Shown here: positions 26,416-34,454 of the stretch, one piece after another
Numbering within the stretch: the stretch's first letter is position 1
Layout of the letters: the number at the start of each line of letters is the position of its first letter
From: an uncultured bacterium
GTDB lineage: Bacteria > Bacteroidota > Bacteroidia > Bacteroidales > Bacteroidaceae
Direction: 5' to 3'
NCBI GenBank assembly: GCA_905216025.1
Contig: CAJMSE010000014.1
Span: 26,719 to 90,718, forward strand
Length of the DNA stretch: 64,000 nt
The notes under the pieces: generated by a model
Seen by the model: only the letters and a program-made list of their open reading frames with translations
Told to the model about the DNA's origin: nothing
Databases searched by the model: none
Translations under genes and position numbers: made by a program

Positions 26416-26865
26416 ATGACAGAGAAAGAAGCAATCCAGCGCCTTTCGGCGCTCTGTGCCCGTGGCGAGCACTGCTCGCACGAGATGATGGATAAGATGC
26501 GCCGCTGGGAGCTCACTCCCGAGGAGCAGGCCCGCGTGATGGAATATCTCGTCGGCAGCAAGTTCGTCGACGACGAGCGCTATGCCCGCGCCTTCGTGGC
26601 CGACAAGATAAAGTACGGCAAGTGGGGGAGGCGGAAGATTGAGCAGGCCCTCTGGCAGAAGCGGATAGACAGCGACATACAGCGCCGCGTGCTCGACGAG
26701 GCCGTGGAGGACGACTACATCGCCGTGCTCACCCAACTGCTGCAGAGCAAGCGGAGGAGCATCAAGGCGGCAAGCAGCTACGAAATGAACATGAAACTGA
26801 CGCGCTTCGCCCTGGGCCGCGGCTTCTCCTACGACCAGATAAGCCGGTGTTTAAATGAAGAATGA
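26416..26865 (+). CDS. recX: Regulatory protein RecX
   Basis: The protein has 149 residues, rich in charged helices, with the RecX pattern RLSALCARGEHCSHEMMDKMR, then GSKFVDDERYARAFVADKI and GKWGRRKIEQALWQK. RecX binds RecA filaments and restrains them. The last residues (CLNEE, then TGA) are encoded by the left end of a family A repeat, so the natural C-terminus seems to have been replaced at the final few codons. Confidence 0.9.
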   Translation: MTEKEAIQRLSALCARGEHCSHEMMDKMRRWELTPEEQARVMEYLVGSKFVDDERYARAFVADKIKYGKWGRRKIEQALWQKRIDSDIQRRVLDEAVEDDYIAVLTQLLQSKRRSIKAASSYEMNMKLTRFALGRGFSYDQISRCLNEE

Positions 26866-27016
26866 AGAATCATTAAGTGAAGAGAGAAGAAGCATTAAGT
26901 GAAGAGAGAAGAGGGAAGAGTGAAGAAGTTGCTGCCGCGGAGGGAGTCAACGGGTCTTCTTCAAAAGACACGGCGGCAGCAAATTCTTCATTCTTCACTC
27001 TTCATTCTTCATTTAA
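26853..27016. repeat. Palindromic repeat family A, copy 3
   Basis: It spans the recX stop and the apparent comF start. The left part holds a 22-base direct duplication (CATTAAGTGAAGAGAGAAGA at 26871 and 26893); the right arm is the standard GGCGGCAGCAAATTCTTC to the end. Confidence 0.8.
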
Positions 27017-27719
27017 TATAAGTCTGCTGAGCCGTGTGTTCGACCTGATATGCCCGCGGAGGTGTACCGTCTGCGGCTGCCGCTTAGGCGTCACCGAGCA
27101 GACCGTATGCACGCCGTGCCTCATGCACCTGCCCCGCACCGGCTATGAAGCATGTCCCGACGACAATCCCGTGGCGCGGCTCTTTTGGGGACAGGTGCAG
27201 ATAGAGCGGGCGGCATCTCTCTTTTTCTTCTCGCCGCACTCCGAGACGGCGCGCATCATATACCGCATGAAATACTACGGCGGGGTGGACACATGCCTCG
27301 ACATGGGGCGCACCCTCGCCCTTGAGTATGCCCCTACGGGTTTCTTCGGCGGCATCGACGTCATCGTTCCCGTGCCGCTGACCTTCAGGCGGCGCCTCTC
27401 CCGCGGCTACAACCAGAGCGAACAGCTGGCGCGCGGCATCGCCGAGGTGACGGGGCTGCCGGTAGATACGCACGTCGTGGTGCGCACACGCTTTTCCGTA
27501 AGTCAGACGCGGCTTAGCCGTTCCGGACGCATGGATAACGTCAACGGCCTCTTCCGTCTCCGCTCGGCAGAGGATGCCCGCCGCATCGCCGGCCGCCATG
27601 TGCTGCTGGTTGACGATGTGGTCACGTCGGGCGCCACGCTCATGGCCTGCGCACGTGCCCTGATGCGGGCCGGCGGCGTGCGGGTGAGCGTGCTCACGCT
27701 CTCTTTCTCTCACGGTTAA
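26877..27719 (+). CDS. ComF-family phosphoribosyltransferase-like protein
   Basis: The frame has 280 residues, but the first 46 or so (EEALSEERRGKSEEV ... FFTLHSSF) are translated family A repeat. The true family begins SLLSRVFDLICPRRCTVCGC near 27019, where no ATG is present, only ATA, CTG or a GTG at 27033. A zinc-ribbon-like part (CTVCGC ... CTPC) precedes the phosphoribosyltransferase domain with VLLVDDVVTSGATL. ComF-like proteins take part in DNA uptake or recombination elsewhere; the role here is unclear. Start uncertain. Confidence 0.8.
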   Translation: MKREEALSEERRGKSEEVAAAEGVNGSSSKDTAAANSSFFTLHSSFNISLLSRVFDLICPRRCTVCGCRLGVTEQTVCTPCLMHLPRTGYEACPDDNPVARLFWGQVQIERAASLFFFSPHSETARIIYRMKYYGGVDTCLDMGRTLALEYAPTGFFGGIDVIVPVPLTFRRRLSRGYNQSEQLARGIAEVTGLPVDTHVVVRTRFSVSQTRLSRSGRMDNVNGLFRLRSAEDARRIAGRHVLLVDDVVTSGATLMACARALMRAGGVRVSVLTLSFSHG

Positions 27720-27763
27720 GCACTTTTAACCATGCCGTGCGCCGCCGTGTGCACAAGATTAGT

Positions 27764-27771
27764 TATCTTTG
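27764..27771 (+). promoter_or_regulatory. -7 element (TATCTTTG) of pyrE
   Basis: It lies 33 bases before the ATG at 27805 and excludes the in-frame opening at 27769. Confidence 0.6.
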
Positions 27772-27804
27772 CAGATTATAGATAACAAAACAACAATAAA
27801 CGTT

Positions 27805-28437
27805 ATGGATACGATAAAGAACCAATTTGCGTCGAAGCTGCTCGACATCAAGGCTATAAAGCTGCAGCCGTCAGAACCGTTCACATGGGCGTCGGGATGG
27901 AAGTCGCCGTTCTATTGCGACAACCGCAAGACCCTTGCATATCCCGCGCTGCGCAGTTTCGTGAAGCTCGAGCTGTGCCACGCCATACAGGAGCAGTTCC
28001 CCGAGGCTGAGGCCGTGGCCGGCGTGGCTACGGGAGCGATAGCCCAGGGTGCCCTCGTTGCCGACCAGCTGGGCCTGCCCTTCGCCTACGTGCGCAGCAA
28101 ACCGAAGGATCACGGCATGACGAACCTCATCGAGGGCGACCTCACGCCGGGCATGAAGGTCGTCGTGGTGGAAGACCTCATCTCCACCGGCGGCAGCAGT
28201 CTGAAGGCTGTTGAGGCCCTGCGCGCCCACGGCTGCGAGGTTGTGGGCATGGTGGCTTCCTACACCTACGGCTTCCCCGTGGCCGAGAAAGCCTTTGCCG
28301 ATGCCGGCGTGAAGCTCGTCACCCTCACCGACTATGAGCATGTGGTGGCCATTGCAGCCGAGACAGGATACATTGCCGCCGCCGATATCGAAGTGCTTAA
28401 CGAGTGGAGGAGCAATCCCTCGGAATGGAGAATTTAA
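27805..28437 (+). CDS. pyrE: Orotate phosphoribosyltransferase
   Basis: The protein has 210 residues. It joins orotate and PRPP to give OMP in pyrimidine synthesis. Motifs: FTWASGWKSPFYCDNRK, GVATGAIAQGALVA, RSKPKDHGM (catalytic flexible loop) and the PRPP-binding VVVVEDLISTGGSS. The stop TAA sits at the very edge of a family A repeat. It is followed by a gene for an SRPBCC protein, a neighbour that may share the transcript. Confidence 0.96.
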   Translation: MDTIKNQFASKLLDIKAIKLQPSEPFTWASGWKSPFYCDNRKTLAYPALRSFVKLELCHAIQEQFPEAEAVAGVATGAIAQGALVADQLGLPFAYVRSKPKDHGMTNLIEGDLTPGMKVVVVEDLISTGGSSLKAVEALRAHGCEVVGMVASYTYGFPVAEKAFADAGVKLVTLTDYEHVVAIAAETGYIAAADIEVLNEWRSNPSEWRI

Positions 28438-28540
28438 ATGAAGAATGAAGAGTGAAGAATGAAGAATTTGCTGCCGCTGTGGAATAATATGTCACGCCGC
28501 ATGGTAATTCTTCATTCTTCACTCTTCATTCTTCATTAAA
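28436..28540. repeat. Palindromic repeat family A, copy 4
   Basis: Arms AAATGAAGAATGAAGAGTGA and complement; the left inner arm continues TTTGCTGCCGCTG. It lies between pyrE and the SRPBCC gene. Confidence 0.85.
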
Positions 28541-28549
28541 ATAAAAGTT

Positions 28550-28963
28550 ATGAGCAAGTTTGAAAGTAGCATAAAGCAGATACCTTATTCGCAGGCGGCC
28601 GTATACCGCTGCATCAGTAATCTCGAGAATCTTGAGCGTGTGCGCGACCGCGTGCCGGAAGATAAGGTAAAGGATTTCCGCTTCGACCACGATTCGGTCA
28701 GTGTCAACGTGGCGCCGGTGGGCGAGCTCACCATGCGCATCATCAACCGCGAGGAGCCGAAGTGCGTGAAGTTTGAGGCGGAGAAGTCGCCCATTCCCTT
28801 CAATCTGTGGATTCAGGTGCTGCCCGTGACGGAGACGTCGAGCAAGATGAAGCTCACGCTCGAGGCAGACATCAACCCGTTCATCAAGGGTATGGTGTCC
28901 GGACCGCTGAAAGACGGTATCGAGAAGATTGCCGACGCGCTGGCCATGGTGCCGTACGAGTAG
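28550..28963 (+). CDS. SRPBCC-fold protein
   Basis: The protein has 137 residues. The pattern 'FESSIKQIPYSQAAVYRCISNLENLERV' followed by alternating strands and a final long helix (GPLKDGIEKIADALAMV) is that of START/polyketide-cyclase-like SRPBCC proteins. These bind hydrophobic ligands or serve as chaperone-like partners; no specific function can be given. No signal peptide, so cytoplasmic. A terminator follows. Confidence 0.75.
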   Translation: MSKFESSIKQIPYSQAAVYRCISNLENLERVRDRVPEDKVKDFRFDHDSVSVNVAPVGELTMRIINREEPKCVKFEAEKSPIPFNLWIQVLPVTETSSKMKLTLEADINPFIKGMVSGPLKDGIEKIADALAMVPYE

Positions 28964-28992
28964 CAAAGCCCCTACCGCCTCCCCCAAAACAA

Positions 28993-29033
28993 GAGCGGCC
29001 ATCCTCACGGACGGCCGCTCTCTTTCTTTTACT
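28993..29033 (+). terminator. Terminator after the SRPBCC gene
   Basis: GAGCGGCC (28993-29000) pairs with GGCCGCTC (29013-29020), followed by TCTTTCTTTTACTTTT. Confidence 0.8.
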
Positions 29034-29072
29034 TTTCTATTAACCACAACTGGCTTGCTGTGGATTTCTTTA

Positions 29073-29267
29073 TCAGTCTTCGTCCTCGTCCCAGAGTCCG
29101 GAGCCGTGTCCCTTAGACATGCCGGGGCCGGTGGCATCCTTGTCAAAGATGCCGCCTGTGCCGCCGCCGTTATCATCAAATGTCATTCCATTTCCCGGCG
29201 AAGCTGCTATTACCTGTTCTGTCTCGATGTTTATTATCTCGGTTGCCGGTTTGATATATTTTTTCAT
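29073..29267 (-). CDS. Very small protein, YxKPAxEI/GLW type, copy 1
   Basis: The protein has 64 residues: KKYIKPATEIINIETEQVIAA, then a Gly/Asp-rich middle (NGGGTGGIFDKD), then GSGLWDEDED at the end. It has no signal peptide and no membrane segment. It matches the 44883 gene product at both ends (YxKPAxEI, E..I/L-AAS, GLW plus acidic). It lies 56 bases downstream of the large T9SS cargo gene on the same strand, exactly the arrangement at 44.8 kb. I know of no function; the conserved start and variable Gly-rich core resemble a peptide precursor, but that is speculation. Confidence 0.7.
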   Translation of the reverse strand: MKKYIKPATEIINIETEQVIAASPGNGMTFDDNGGGTGGIFDKDATGPGMSKGHGSGLWDEDED

Positions 29268-29323
29268 ATCTGTATTCTTTTTATTGTTTATTTATACCTT
29301 ATTATATATATGTCGCTTCCAGA

Positions 29324-31390
29324 TTATTTCACGATAACCTTCTTGCCGTTCTGTATGTAGAGACCCTTTGTCGGGTTGGCCACGCGTACGCCGCTGATGC
29401 TGTAGTATGCACCGTCGGCCTTTGCGGCATTGCTGATTTCGTTGATGCCTGTCGTGTCGCCGAATACTATCTTGAGGCTCTTGGCGTTAGCTGCAGCCGT
29501 GGGAACTTGCAGATAAGCCTTGCCGGCAGCAACAGAGTTGCCTGCGGCCTTGTAGAATCCGATTACGCCGTCGACATTGTTGAGGATGTAGTTTGTATTT
29601 CCTTCAGTCTCGGTAGCGAGAGACTCGATAGCTGTTGTCACGCCAACGAAGTCGTTGCCCTCATTCTTCTGAGCATCAACAGCTACGGGGATATTCTCTG
29701 TTGCAGCACTTCCTGCGATAGAGCGGAGCAGTACGCCCTCACCGGCAGCAACGGTATTAACCTTTGTCAGTGTTACGGTGCTTGCGCCAGCATTGATAGT
29801 AGCTTTGTATGCCTCGATGTTCTTTGCATCGGTGAAGTCTACGCCAACGGTCGGGCAGTAGGTGGCGAGGCCGGCTTCGCCGATGGAAACCGTCTCGGTA
29901 GCATCACCGGTCTTGATGATGTAAACGAAGTCGATGCAGCGTGCCGGATTTGTTGTGGCACCGAGTGTGATATCAGTATTTTCGGTCAGTACGAATTCTT
30001 CAGTGTTGTAGTCTATTATAGATCCAATGCAAGTGAATGTGCCGATAGTTGTTTCGCCGGCCTTGAATATAAAGTCTACGCCTGTGCCACCCCATGTGGA
30101 TGTATATAGTTTGTATTTACCTGCGGGCAGAGTTGTTATTAAAGCATCGTTCTCACCGGCATTGTAAGCACCGAGACCATTAGAGCAACGTGCGTTTGAG
30201 TTGGCGGCTGTGGAAACGGTCAGAGTCTCGATGTCCTCGGCCTCTGCGAGAAACGCTACACTTGTCGTTTTAGTGGCGGTATAGTCAATCGTTGCCTCCA
30301 CATTGTTATGAGTCATCTCAAAAGTCTTCAAATACCATCCGGCCGAGCCTTTACCTGCCGAATAGAGTGTGCCGTCCTGTGCGAGATAACGCGGATAAGC
30401 GATGTCAAACGTTTCGCCTTCCCAATCAGTTCCTTCCTTGATTATGCCGCCGAGGCTGCTCTTCAATGTGTAAGCAAATTTTTCGGCTGCACGGTATGTT
30501 ATGGTAACGACTTCCGAGCCGTCTTCTGCAATGGTCTTGCCTTCGGCATCATCGCTTACATAGATATACTTTTGAGTATTGTCCTCATTGTATAATGCGG
30601 CTTTTTCGTTTTCCATCAAGGCGATACTTTCGCCAACAGTACCACTCTTTTCAACTGTCTTAAGTTCTACATCGCCGGCAACGTATTTCAAAGTATATTT
30701 TGCAACTTTCACGGCTGCGATTTCCGTTGTCCCAACTTTGTAGCTCTTGACATACATGTCTCTGTCATAACCGCTTCCTCCTGTTACAGACAACTTTACT
30801 GCCTTGAGACCTGCACTTTGTGTATATGCGGAATATGTGTTGCCATCAATTGTAACAACAGCATTATTACCGGTGAATTTGACAGAAACACTAACTGTCG
30901 AGCCACCGGCCTTTTTCATGTGTCCGGCAGACAACGCAGCTGTTTCTGTTGTTCCGTCATTTTTTGCGTAAATGACATTACAGCCGTATGCCCAACCGCC
31001 GGAAGTTTCCTGAATGGCAAATACGAAATCGCCTTCCTTATTGAAATACGAAATGGTGTAATTTGTGTTAGCCTGTCCCTTGTCTTTCGGACTGTAGACT
31101 TCATATGCCACATTTACCTCATGTGTTTCATCTCCGATTGCATTTGCGAAAGTAAGGAAATCACGGTTCTCGTAGTTATTGGCGGGGTTGCTATTGTTGG
31201 TCATGTAAAGACCGTCTGTTCGCAACATGTCGCTCAACTCGCTTCCCCATGTGTAAGTGTCTGTTGATTCCAATTCTCCTGGGAAAGTCTGATCAACAAC
31301 GGTGACCTTGTCACCTTCCGCAGCCCACGCATTCACACCCATGACCAATCCGATGGTCACGAGCAATGTTTTAAGTAAGTTTTTTCTCAT
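29324..31390 (-). CDS. Large secreted protein with short T9SS-type tail
   Basis: The protein has 688 residues from the ATG at 31390, where the signal peptide starts (LLKTLLVTIGLVMGVNAWA). Residues about 25-190 look like a carbohydrate-binding-like beta-sandwich; about 195-320 hold MucBP/MBG-like segments (TLKYVAGDVELKTVEKSGTV); about 340-470 another sandwich; the last 170 residues contain SIGEAGLATYCPTVGVDF, a repeat domain common in this group's cargo. It ends YYSISGVRVANPTKGLYIQN-GKKVIVK. No catalytic motif seen. The small 29073 gene follows directly. Confidence 0.7.
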   Translation of the reverse strand: MRKNLLKTLLVTIGLVMGVNAWAAEGDKVTVVDQTFPGELESTDTYTWGSELSDMLRTDGLYMTNNSNPANNYENRDFLTFANAIGDETHEVNVAYEVYSPKDKGQANTNYTISYFNKEGDFVFAIQETSGGWAYGCNVIYAKNDGTTETAALSAGHMKKAGGSTVSVSVKFTGNNAVVTIDGNTYSAYTQSAGLKAVKLSVTGGSGYDRDMYVKSYKVGTTEIAAVKVAKYTLKYVAGDVELKTVEKSGTVGESIALMENEKAALYNEDNTQKYIYVSDDAEGKTIAEDGSEVVTITYRAAEKFAYTLKSSLGGIIKEGTDWEGETFDIAYPRYLAQDGTLYSAGKGSAGWYLKTFEMTHNNVEATIDYTATKTTSVAFLAEAEDIETLTVSTAANSNARCSNGLGAYNAGENDALITTLPAGKYKLYTSTWGGTGVDFIFKAGETTIGTFTCIGSIIDYNTEEFVLTENTDITLGATTNPARCIDFVYIIKTGDATETVSIGEAGLATYCPTVGVDFTDAKNIEAYKATINAGASTVTLTKVNTVAAGEGVLLRSIAGSAATENIPVAVDAQKNEGNDFVGVTTAIESLATETEGNTNYILNNVDGVIGFYKAAGNSVAAGKAYLQVPTAAANAKSLKIVFGDTTGINEISNAAKADGAYYSISGVRVANPTKGLYIQNGKKVIVK

Positions 31391-31871
31391 AACAAAAATT
31401 AAGTTATTAGTTAATAATCTATTTGTAAATTCTGATATATTGGGTCCACACGCGCTTGTAGGGACAGAGCTTGTCTTTGTCCGCAGCCCGTAAGGGCTTA
31501 TGTCAGATGTGTTGCTTCGCTTTTGTCTGTATCCGGTTTCGCATGCCGGCGTGGCGGACAAAAACGAGATTATGTCCCTGCAAGGGTGATGGGTGTATGA
31601 TGAAAGAGGGAAAACGCCACTGTCCGGACATGGCATAGCGCCACTCCGGACCGTGTGATGCGAATAAACAGGTGCGTATTTCGTGTGTGCCGGCAACCGC
31701 AGGCACTCTAAAACAGCGTCACGAACAGAATTGTAACGACTTTTTACCCCCCCCATTTGGGTTTTCAGACGCTTCGCTGAATCAGCGAGCATGCGGATAT
31801 GTGAGGATAAAACGTTCATTGTTTGTCTCTTTCGGTTTGTATGTAGTCAATAGTTCGCGGCCGCAAATATA
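31391..31871 (-). promoter_or_regulatory. Long upstream region of the 29324 gene with distal -7 element
   Basis: The clearest minus-strand promoter box is TATATTTG at 31871-31864, which would give a leader of about 470 nt. The leader would contain a family C repeat (31456-31584) and a run of eight C (31747-31754). A nearer promoter cannot be excluded. Confidence 0.35.
31456..31584. repeat. Inverted repeat family C, copy 2
   Basis: The left arm (CTTGTAGGGACAGAGCTTG) resembles the 6448 subtype, while the right arm (GCGGACAAAAACGAGATTAT) resembles the 48185 subtype. It looks like a hybrid of the two. Confidence 0.65.
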
Positions 31872-32035
31872 GCCATAAAATTCCGAACGGCAAAATATAA
31901 TGTGGTTAAAAAGCACGTTGTATAAAAAGTTTTGTCACATCCGAGTCTTTTATAAGCAGTGGCCGGATGCCTTTTGGCATAGTCACAGAATCGTAATGGA
32001 GCGGCATCCGTTTCCACGGAGCGGCTCCAGGGGTT

Positions 32036-32123
32036 GTTACGTGCCGCGCGTAACATCGTTACATGGCTCATGTTACACTGTTACCTGTGGCACGTAACAC
32101 TGTTATCTGTTGCACGTAACGTC
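32036..32123. repeat. Four 22-bp iterated imperfect palindromes
   Basis: Units start at 32036, 32058, 32080 and 32102, exactly 22 bp apart. Each begins GTTA(C/T) and ends in GTAAC or GTTAC around a GC-rich centre, for example GTTACGTGCCGCGCGTAAC. They directly follow the toxin gene (its stop lies at 32122-32124). The spacing of about two helical turns would place bound proteins on one face of the DNA. Confidence 0.85.
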
Positions 32124-32460
32124 ATGACATTGTATCGGTAATGCTTTCATCGGCAATTTTCTTTATCACAGTCATCTCAACATTGTCATAGTCAGACTTG
32201 TCGTATGCGTATATGAGATACAGGCAATCGTTTTTCTCCAGCATGCTAAGGGTAATAATACGGCATCCTCCGGACTTGCCCTTACTTTTGGAAGATATGG
32301 CCATTCTCACCTTGCGGAAGCCTCCTCCCAAATCTATGCCCATGTCTGGATTTCTTGAAAGCTCGTCGACGAGATTTTGGTAATCGGCATTGAAGCTGCG
32401 ATATTTCTTGGCGATGGATTTCGCGCTCCTGATGAACGACTTGGTAGCAATGACTTTCAT
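32122..32460 (-). CDS. RelE/ParE-like toxin of a type II toxin-antitoxin pair
   Basis: The protein has 112 residues: MKVIATKSFIRSAKSIAKKY, then FRKVRMAISSKSKGKSGGCRII and YLIYAYDKSDYDNV. This is the compact RelE/ParE fold with the basic central strand expected of a ribosome-dependent mRNA interferase. Its ATG overlaps the stop of the antitoxin (TGATG), so the two are coupled. A 22-bp palindrome array lies at its 3' end. Confidence 0.8.
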   Translation of the reverse strand: MKVIATKSFIRSAKSIAKKYRSFNADYQNLVDELSRNPDMGIDLGGGFRKVRMAISSKSKGKSGGCRIITLSMLEKNDCLYLIYAYDKSDYDNVEMTVIKKIADESITDTMS

Positions 32461-32690
32461 CAGAACACAACGTCTTTAGCCAGCGGCAGTTCTGCTTTCC
32501 CTTCCACATGTGCCATGACCTCAGCGTATGATGCCCGTATATCCCGTTCAATGATTTCATCCGCATCTGTTATCGGCATAATCTTGAAATTGCCATACCT
32601 TGAAGTAAGGAGGACCGACTGCCCGTTCCTCGCTGCGGTCAGGAATTTACCCTGATTCTCGCGGAATTCCCGTGCTGATACTATCTGCAT
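32460..32690 (-). CDS. Phd/YefM-like antitoxin
   Basis: The protein has 76 residues from the ATG at 32690: MQIVSAREFRENQGKFLTAA, then VLLTSRYGNFKIMPI. The N-terminal half is the Phd/YefM DNA-binding fold; the C-terminal part would wrap the toxin. It lies first in the operon, after a minus-strand TAACTTTG box (32728-32721), and should repress its own promoter as is usual for the family. Confidence 0.8.
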   Translation of the reverse strand: MQIVSAREFRENQGKFLTAARNGQSVLLTSRYGNFKIMPITDADEIIERDIRASYAEVMAHVEGKAELPLAKDVVF

Positions 32691-32720
32691 AATTTTAAAT
32701 CGTTTTGTTTTTTTGCAATA

Positions 32721-32728
32721 CAAAGTTA
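32721..32728 (-). promoter_or_regulatory. -7 element (TAACTTTG) of the toxin-antitoxin operon
   Basis: Read on minus, it lies about 30 bases before the antitoxin ATG. Confidence 0.55.
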
Positions 32729-32880
32729 GGTATTTAAGCACATCCAGTAACCGTTTTGGTATCAATTTTAGTTTTTTTTAATAATAAATATAGTATATCT
32801 GTACTTTTACTCCGTAGGCCGGCACGGCTTGCGGCCTGCGGATTTTTCATGCTTAGTGATGCCTTTTTCTTTTTTTTATG

Positions 32881-32888
32881 TACTTTTG
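32881..32888 (+). promoter_or_regulatory. -7 element (TACTTTTG) of argH
   Basis: It lies 73 bases before the argH ATG. Confidence 0.5.
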
Positions 32889-32961
32889 CATGCAGCATAG
32901 CAGAGCCCGTATCCGATGGAGACGGGTTGAAAGATAACAAGACACGATAAACAAGATAACG

Positions 32962-34302
32962 ATGGCGAACAAACTTTGGGAAAAAGACTTTGAGGTGAAC
33001 AGCGAGATAGAACGCTTCACCGTGGGACGCGACAGGGAGATGGACCTCTATCTGGCACGCTACGACGTGCTCGGCTCCATCGCACACATCACCATGCTCG
33101 AGAGCATTGGGCTGCTCACGGCCGCTGAGCTGGAGCAGCTGACGGCCGAGCTGCGGCGCATCTACGCCGTGTGCGAGAACGGCGGGTTCGAGATTGAGGA
33201 CGGCGTGGAAGACGTGCACTCGCAGGTGGAGCTGATGCTCACCCGCAAGCTCGGCGACATGGGCAAGAAGATACACAGCGGGCGCTCGCGCAACGACCAG
33301 GTGCTCGTAGACCTCAAGCTCTTCATCCGCAACGAGCTGAAGGAGATTGCCCTCGCCGTGCGCGACCTCTTCGGCGAGCTGACTGCCAAGAGCGAGGAGT
33401 ATAAGGACGTGCTCATGCCCGGCTACACCCACCTGCAGGTGGCCATGCCCAGCTCGTTCGGCCTGTGGTTCGGCGCCCATGCCGAGAGCCTCGCCGACGA
33501 CATGCTCTTCCTTCAGGCCGCCTACCGCATGACAAACCGCAACCCCCTCGGCTCGGCAGCGGGCTACGGCAGCTCGTTCCCCCTCGACAGGGCCATGACG
33601 ACGCGCCTGCTCGGCTTCGCGTCGATGGACTATAACGTGGTCTACGCACAGATGGGCCGCGGCAAGACCGAGCGCAACGTGGCCTTCGCGATGGCCTCCG
33701 TGGCCGGCACGCTCTCGAAGCTCGCCTTCGACGCCTGCATGTTCAACAGCCAGAACTTCGGTTTCGTCAAGCTGCCGAAGGAGTGCACCACGGGCAGCTC
33801 CATCATGCCGCACAAGAAAAACCCCGACGTCTTCGAACTGATACGTGCCAAGAGCAACAAGCTGCAGGCCCTGCCGCAGCAGATAACGCTCATCATGAAC
33901 AACCTGCCGACGGGATATTTCCGCGACCTGCAGATAATAAAGGAGGCCTTCCTGCCCGCCTTCGGCGAACTGAAGGACTGCCTGCGCATGGCGGCATACA
34001 TCATCAGCCGCATCGAGGTGAACCGCGCGATACTCGACAACCCGATGTACGACCCGATGTTCTCCGTCGAGGAGGTCAACCGCCTCGCCGCCGCCGGCAT
34101 GCCGTTCCGCGACGCCTATAAGAAGGTGGGGCTCGACATCGAGGCTGGCCGCTTCGTCCCCGACCGCAATATACATCACACCCACGAGGGCAGCATAGGC
34201 AACCTCATGACCGCCGACATCACCGCTATGATGGACAGCATAATGGACGGCTTCGGATTCGACGCGGCGGAAGCGGCGGAGAGGGCGCTGGTGGAGCCAT
34301 GA
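32962..34302 (+). CDS. argH: Argininosuccinate lyase
   Basis: The protein has 446 residues. It splits argininosuccinate into arginine and fumarate, the last step of arginine synthesis. It starts ANKLWEKDFEVNSEIERFTV, has the substrate motif SGRSRNDQVLVDL, the catalytic His in MPGYTHLQVAMP and the superfamily signature GSSIMPHKKNPDVFE. Length and motifs are complete. No other arg biosynthesis gene lies nearby. Confidence 0.97.
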   Translation: MANKLWEKDFEVNSEIERFTVGRDREMDLYLARYDVLGSIAHITMLESIGLLTAAELEQLTAELRRIYAVCENGGFEIEDGVEDVHSQVELMLTRKLGDMGKKIHSGRSRNDQVLVDLKLFIRNELKEIALAVRDLFGELTAKSEEYKDVLMPGYTHLQVAMPSSFGLWFGAHAESLADDMLFLQAAYRMTNRNPLGSAAGYGSSFPLDRAMTTRLLGFASMDYNVVYAQMGRGKTERNVAFAMASVAGTLSKLAFDACMFNSQNFGFVKLPKECTTGSSIMPHKKNPDVFELIRAKSNKLQALPQQITLIMNNLPTGYFRDLQIIKEAFLPAFGELKDCLRMAAYIISRIEVNRAILDNPMYDPMFSVEEVNRLAAAGMPFRDAYKKVGLDIEAGRFVPDRNIHHTHEGSIGNLMTADITAMMDSIMDGFGFDAAEAAERALVEP

Positions 34303-34333
34303 GGCCCCTCCCGGCCTCCCCAAAGGGGAGATG
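34303..34333. repeat. Family D palindrome, short copy
   Basis: CCCCTCCCGGCCTCCCCAAA followed by GGGGAGATG directly after argH, the same sequence as at 17131 and 53470. Confidence 0.7.
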
Positions 34334-34454
34334 AAGGGAGTGCAGGTTGGCTTTGGCTGTTTCACAGCTTTCCCTACAGCCCCTACAATTCCCTACTATT
34401 CCCTGCCATCCCTCCATGTTTCAACCTACTTTCATAAAAAAAGAAGACCGACCT

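Noticed and set aside
32036..32123. CRISPR array
   Set aside because: The units are contiguous without spacers and only 22 bp long, and there are no cas genes in the window.
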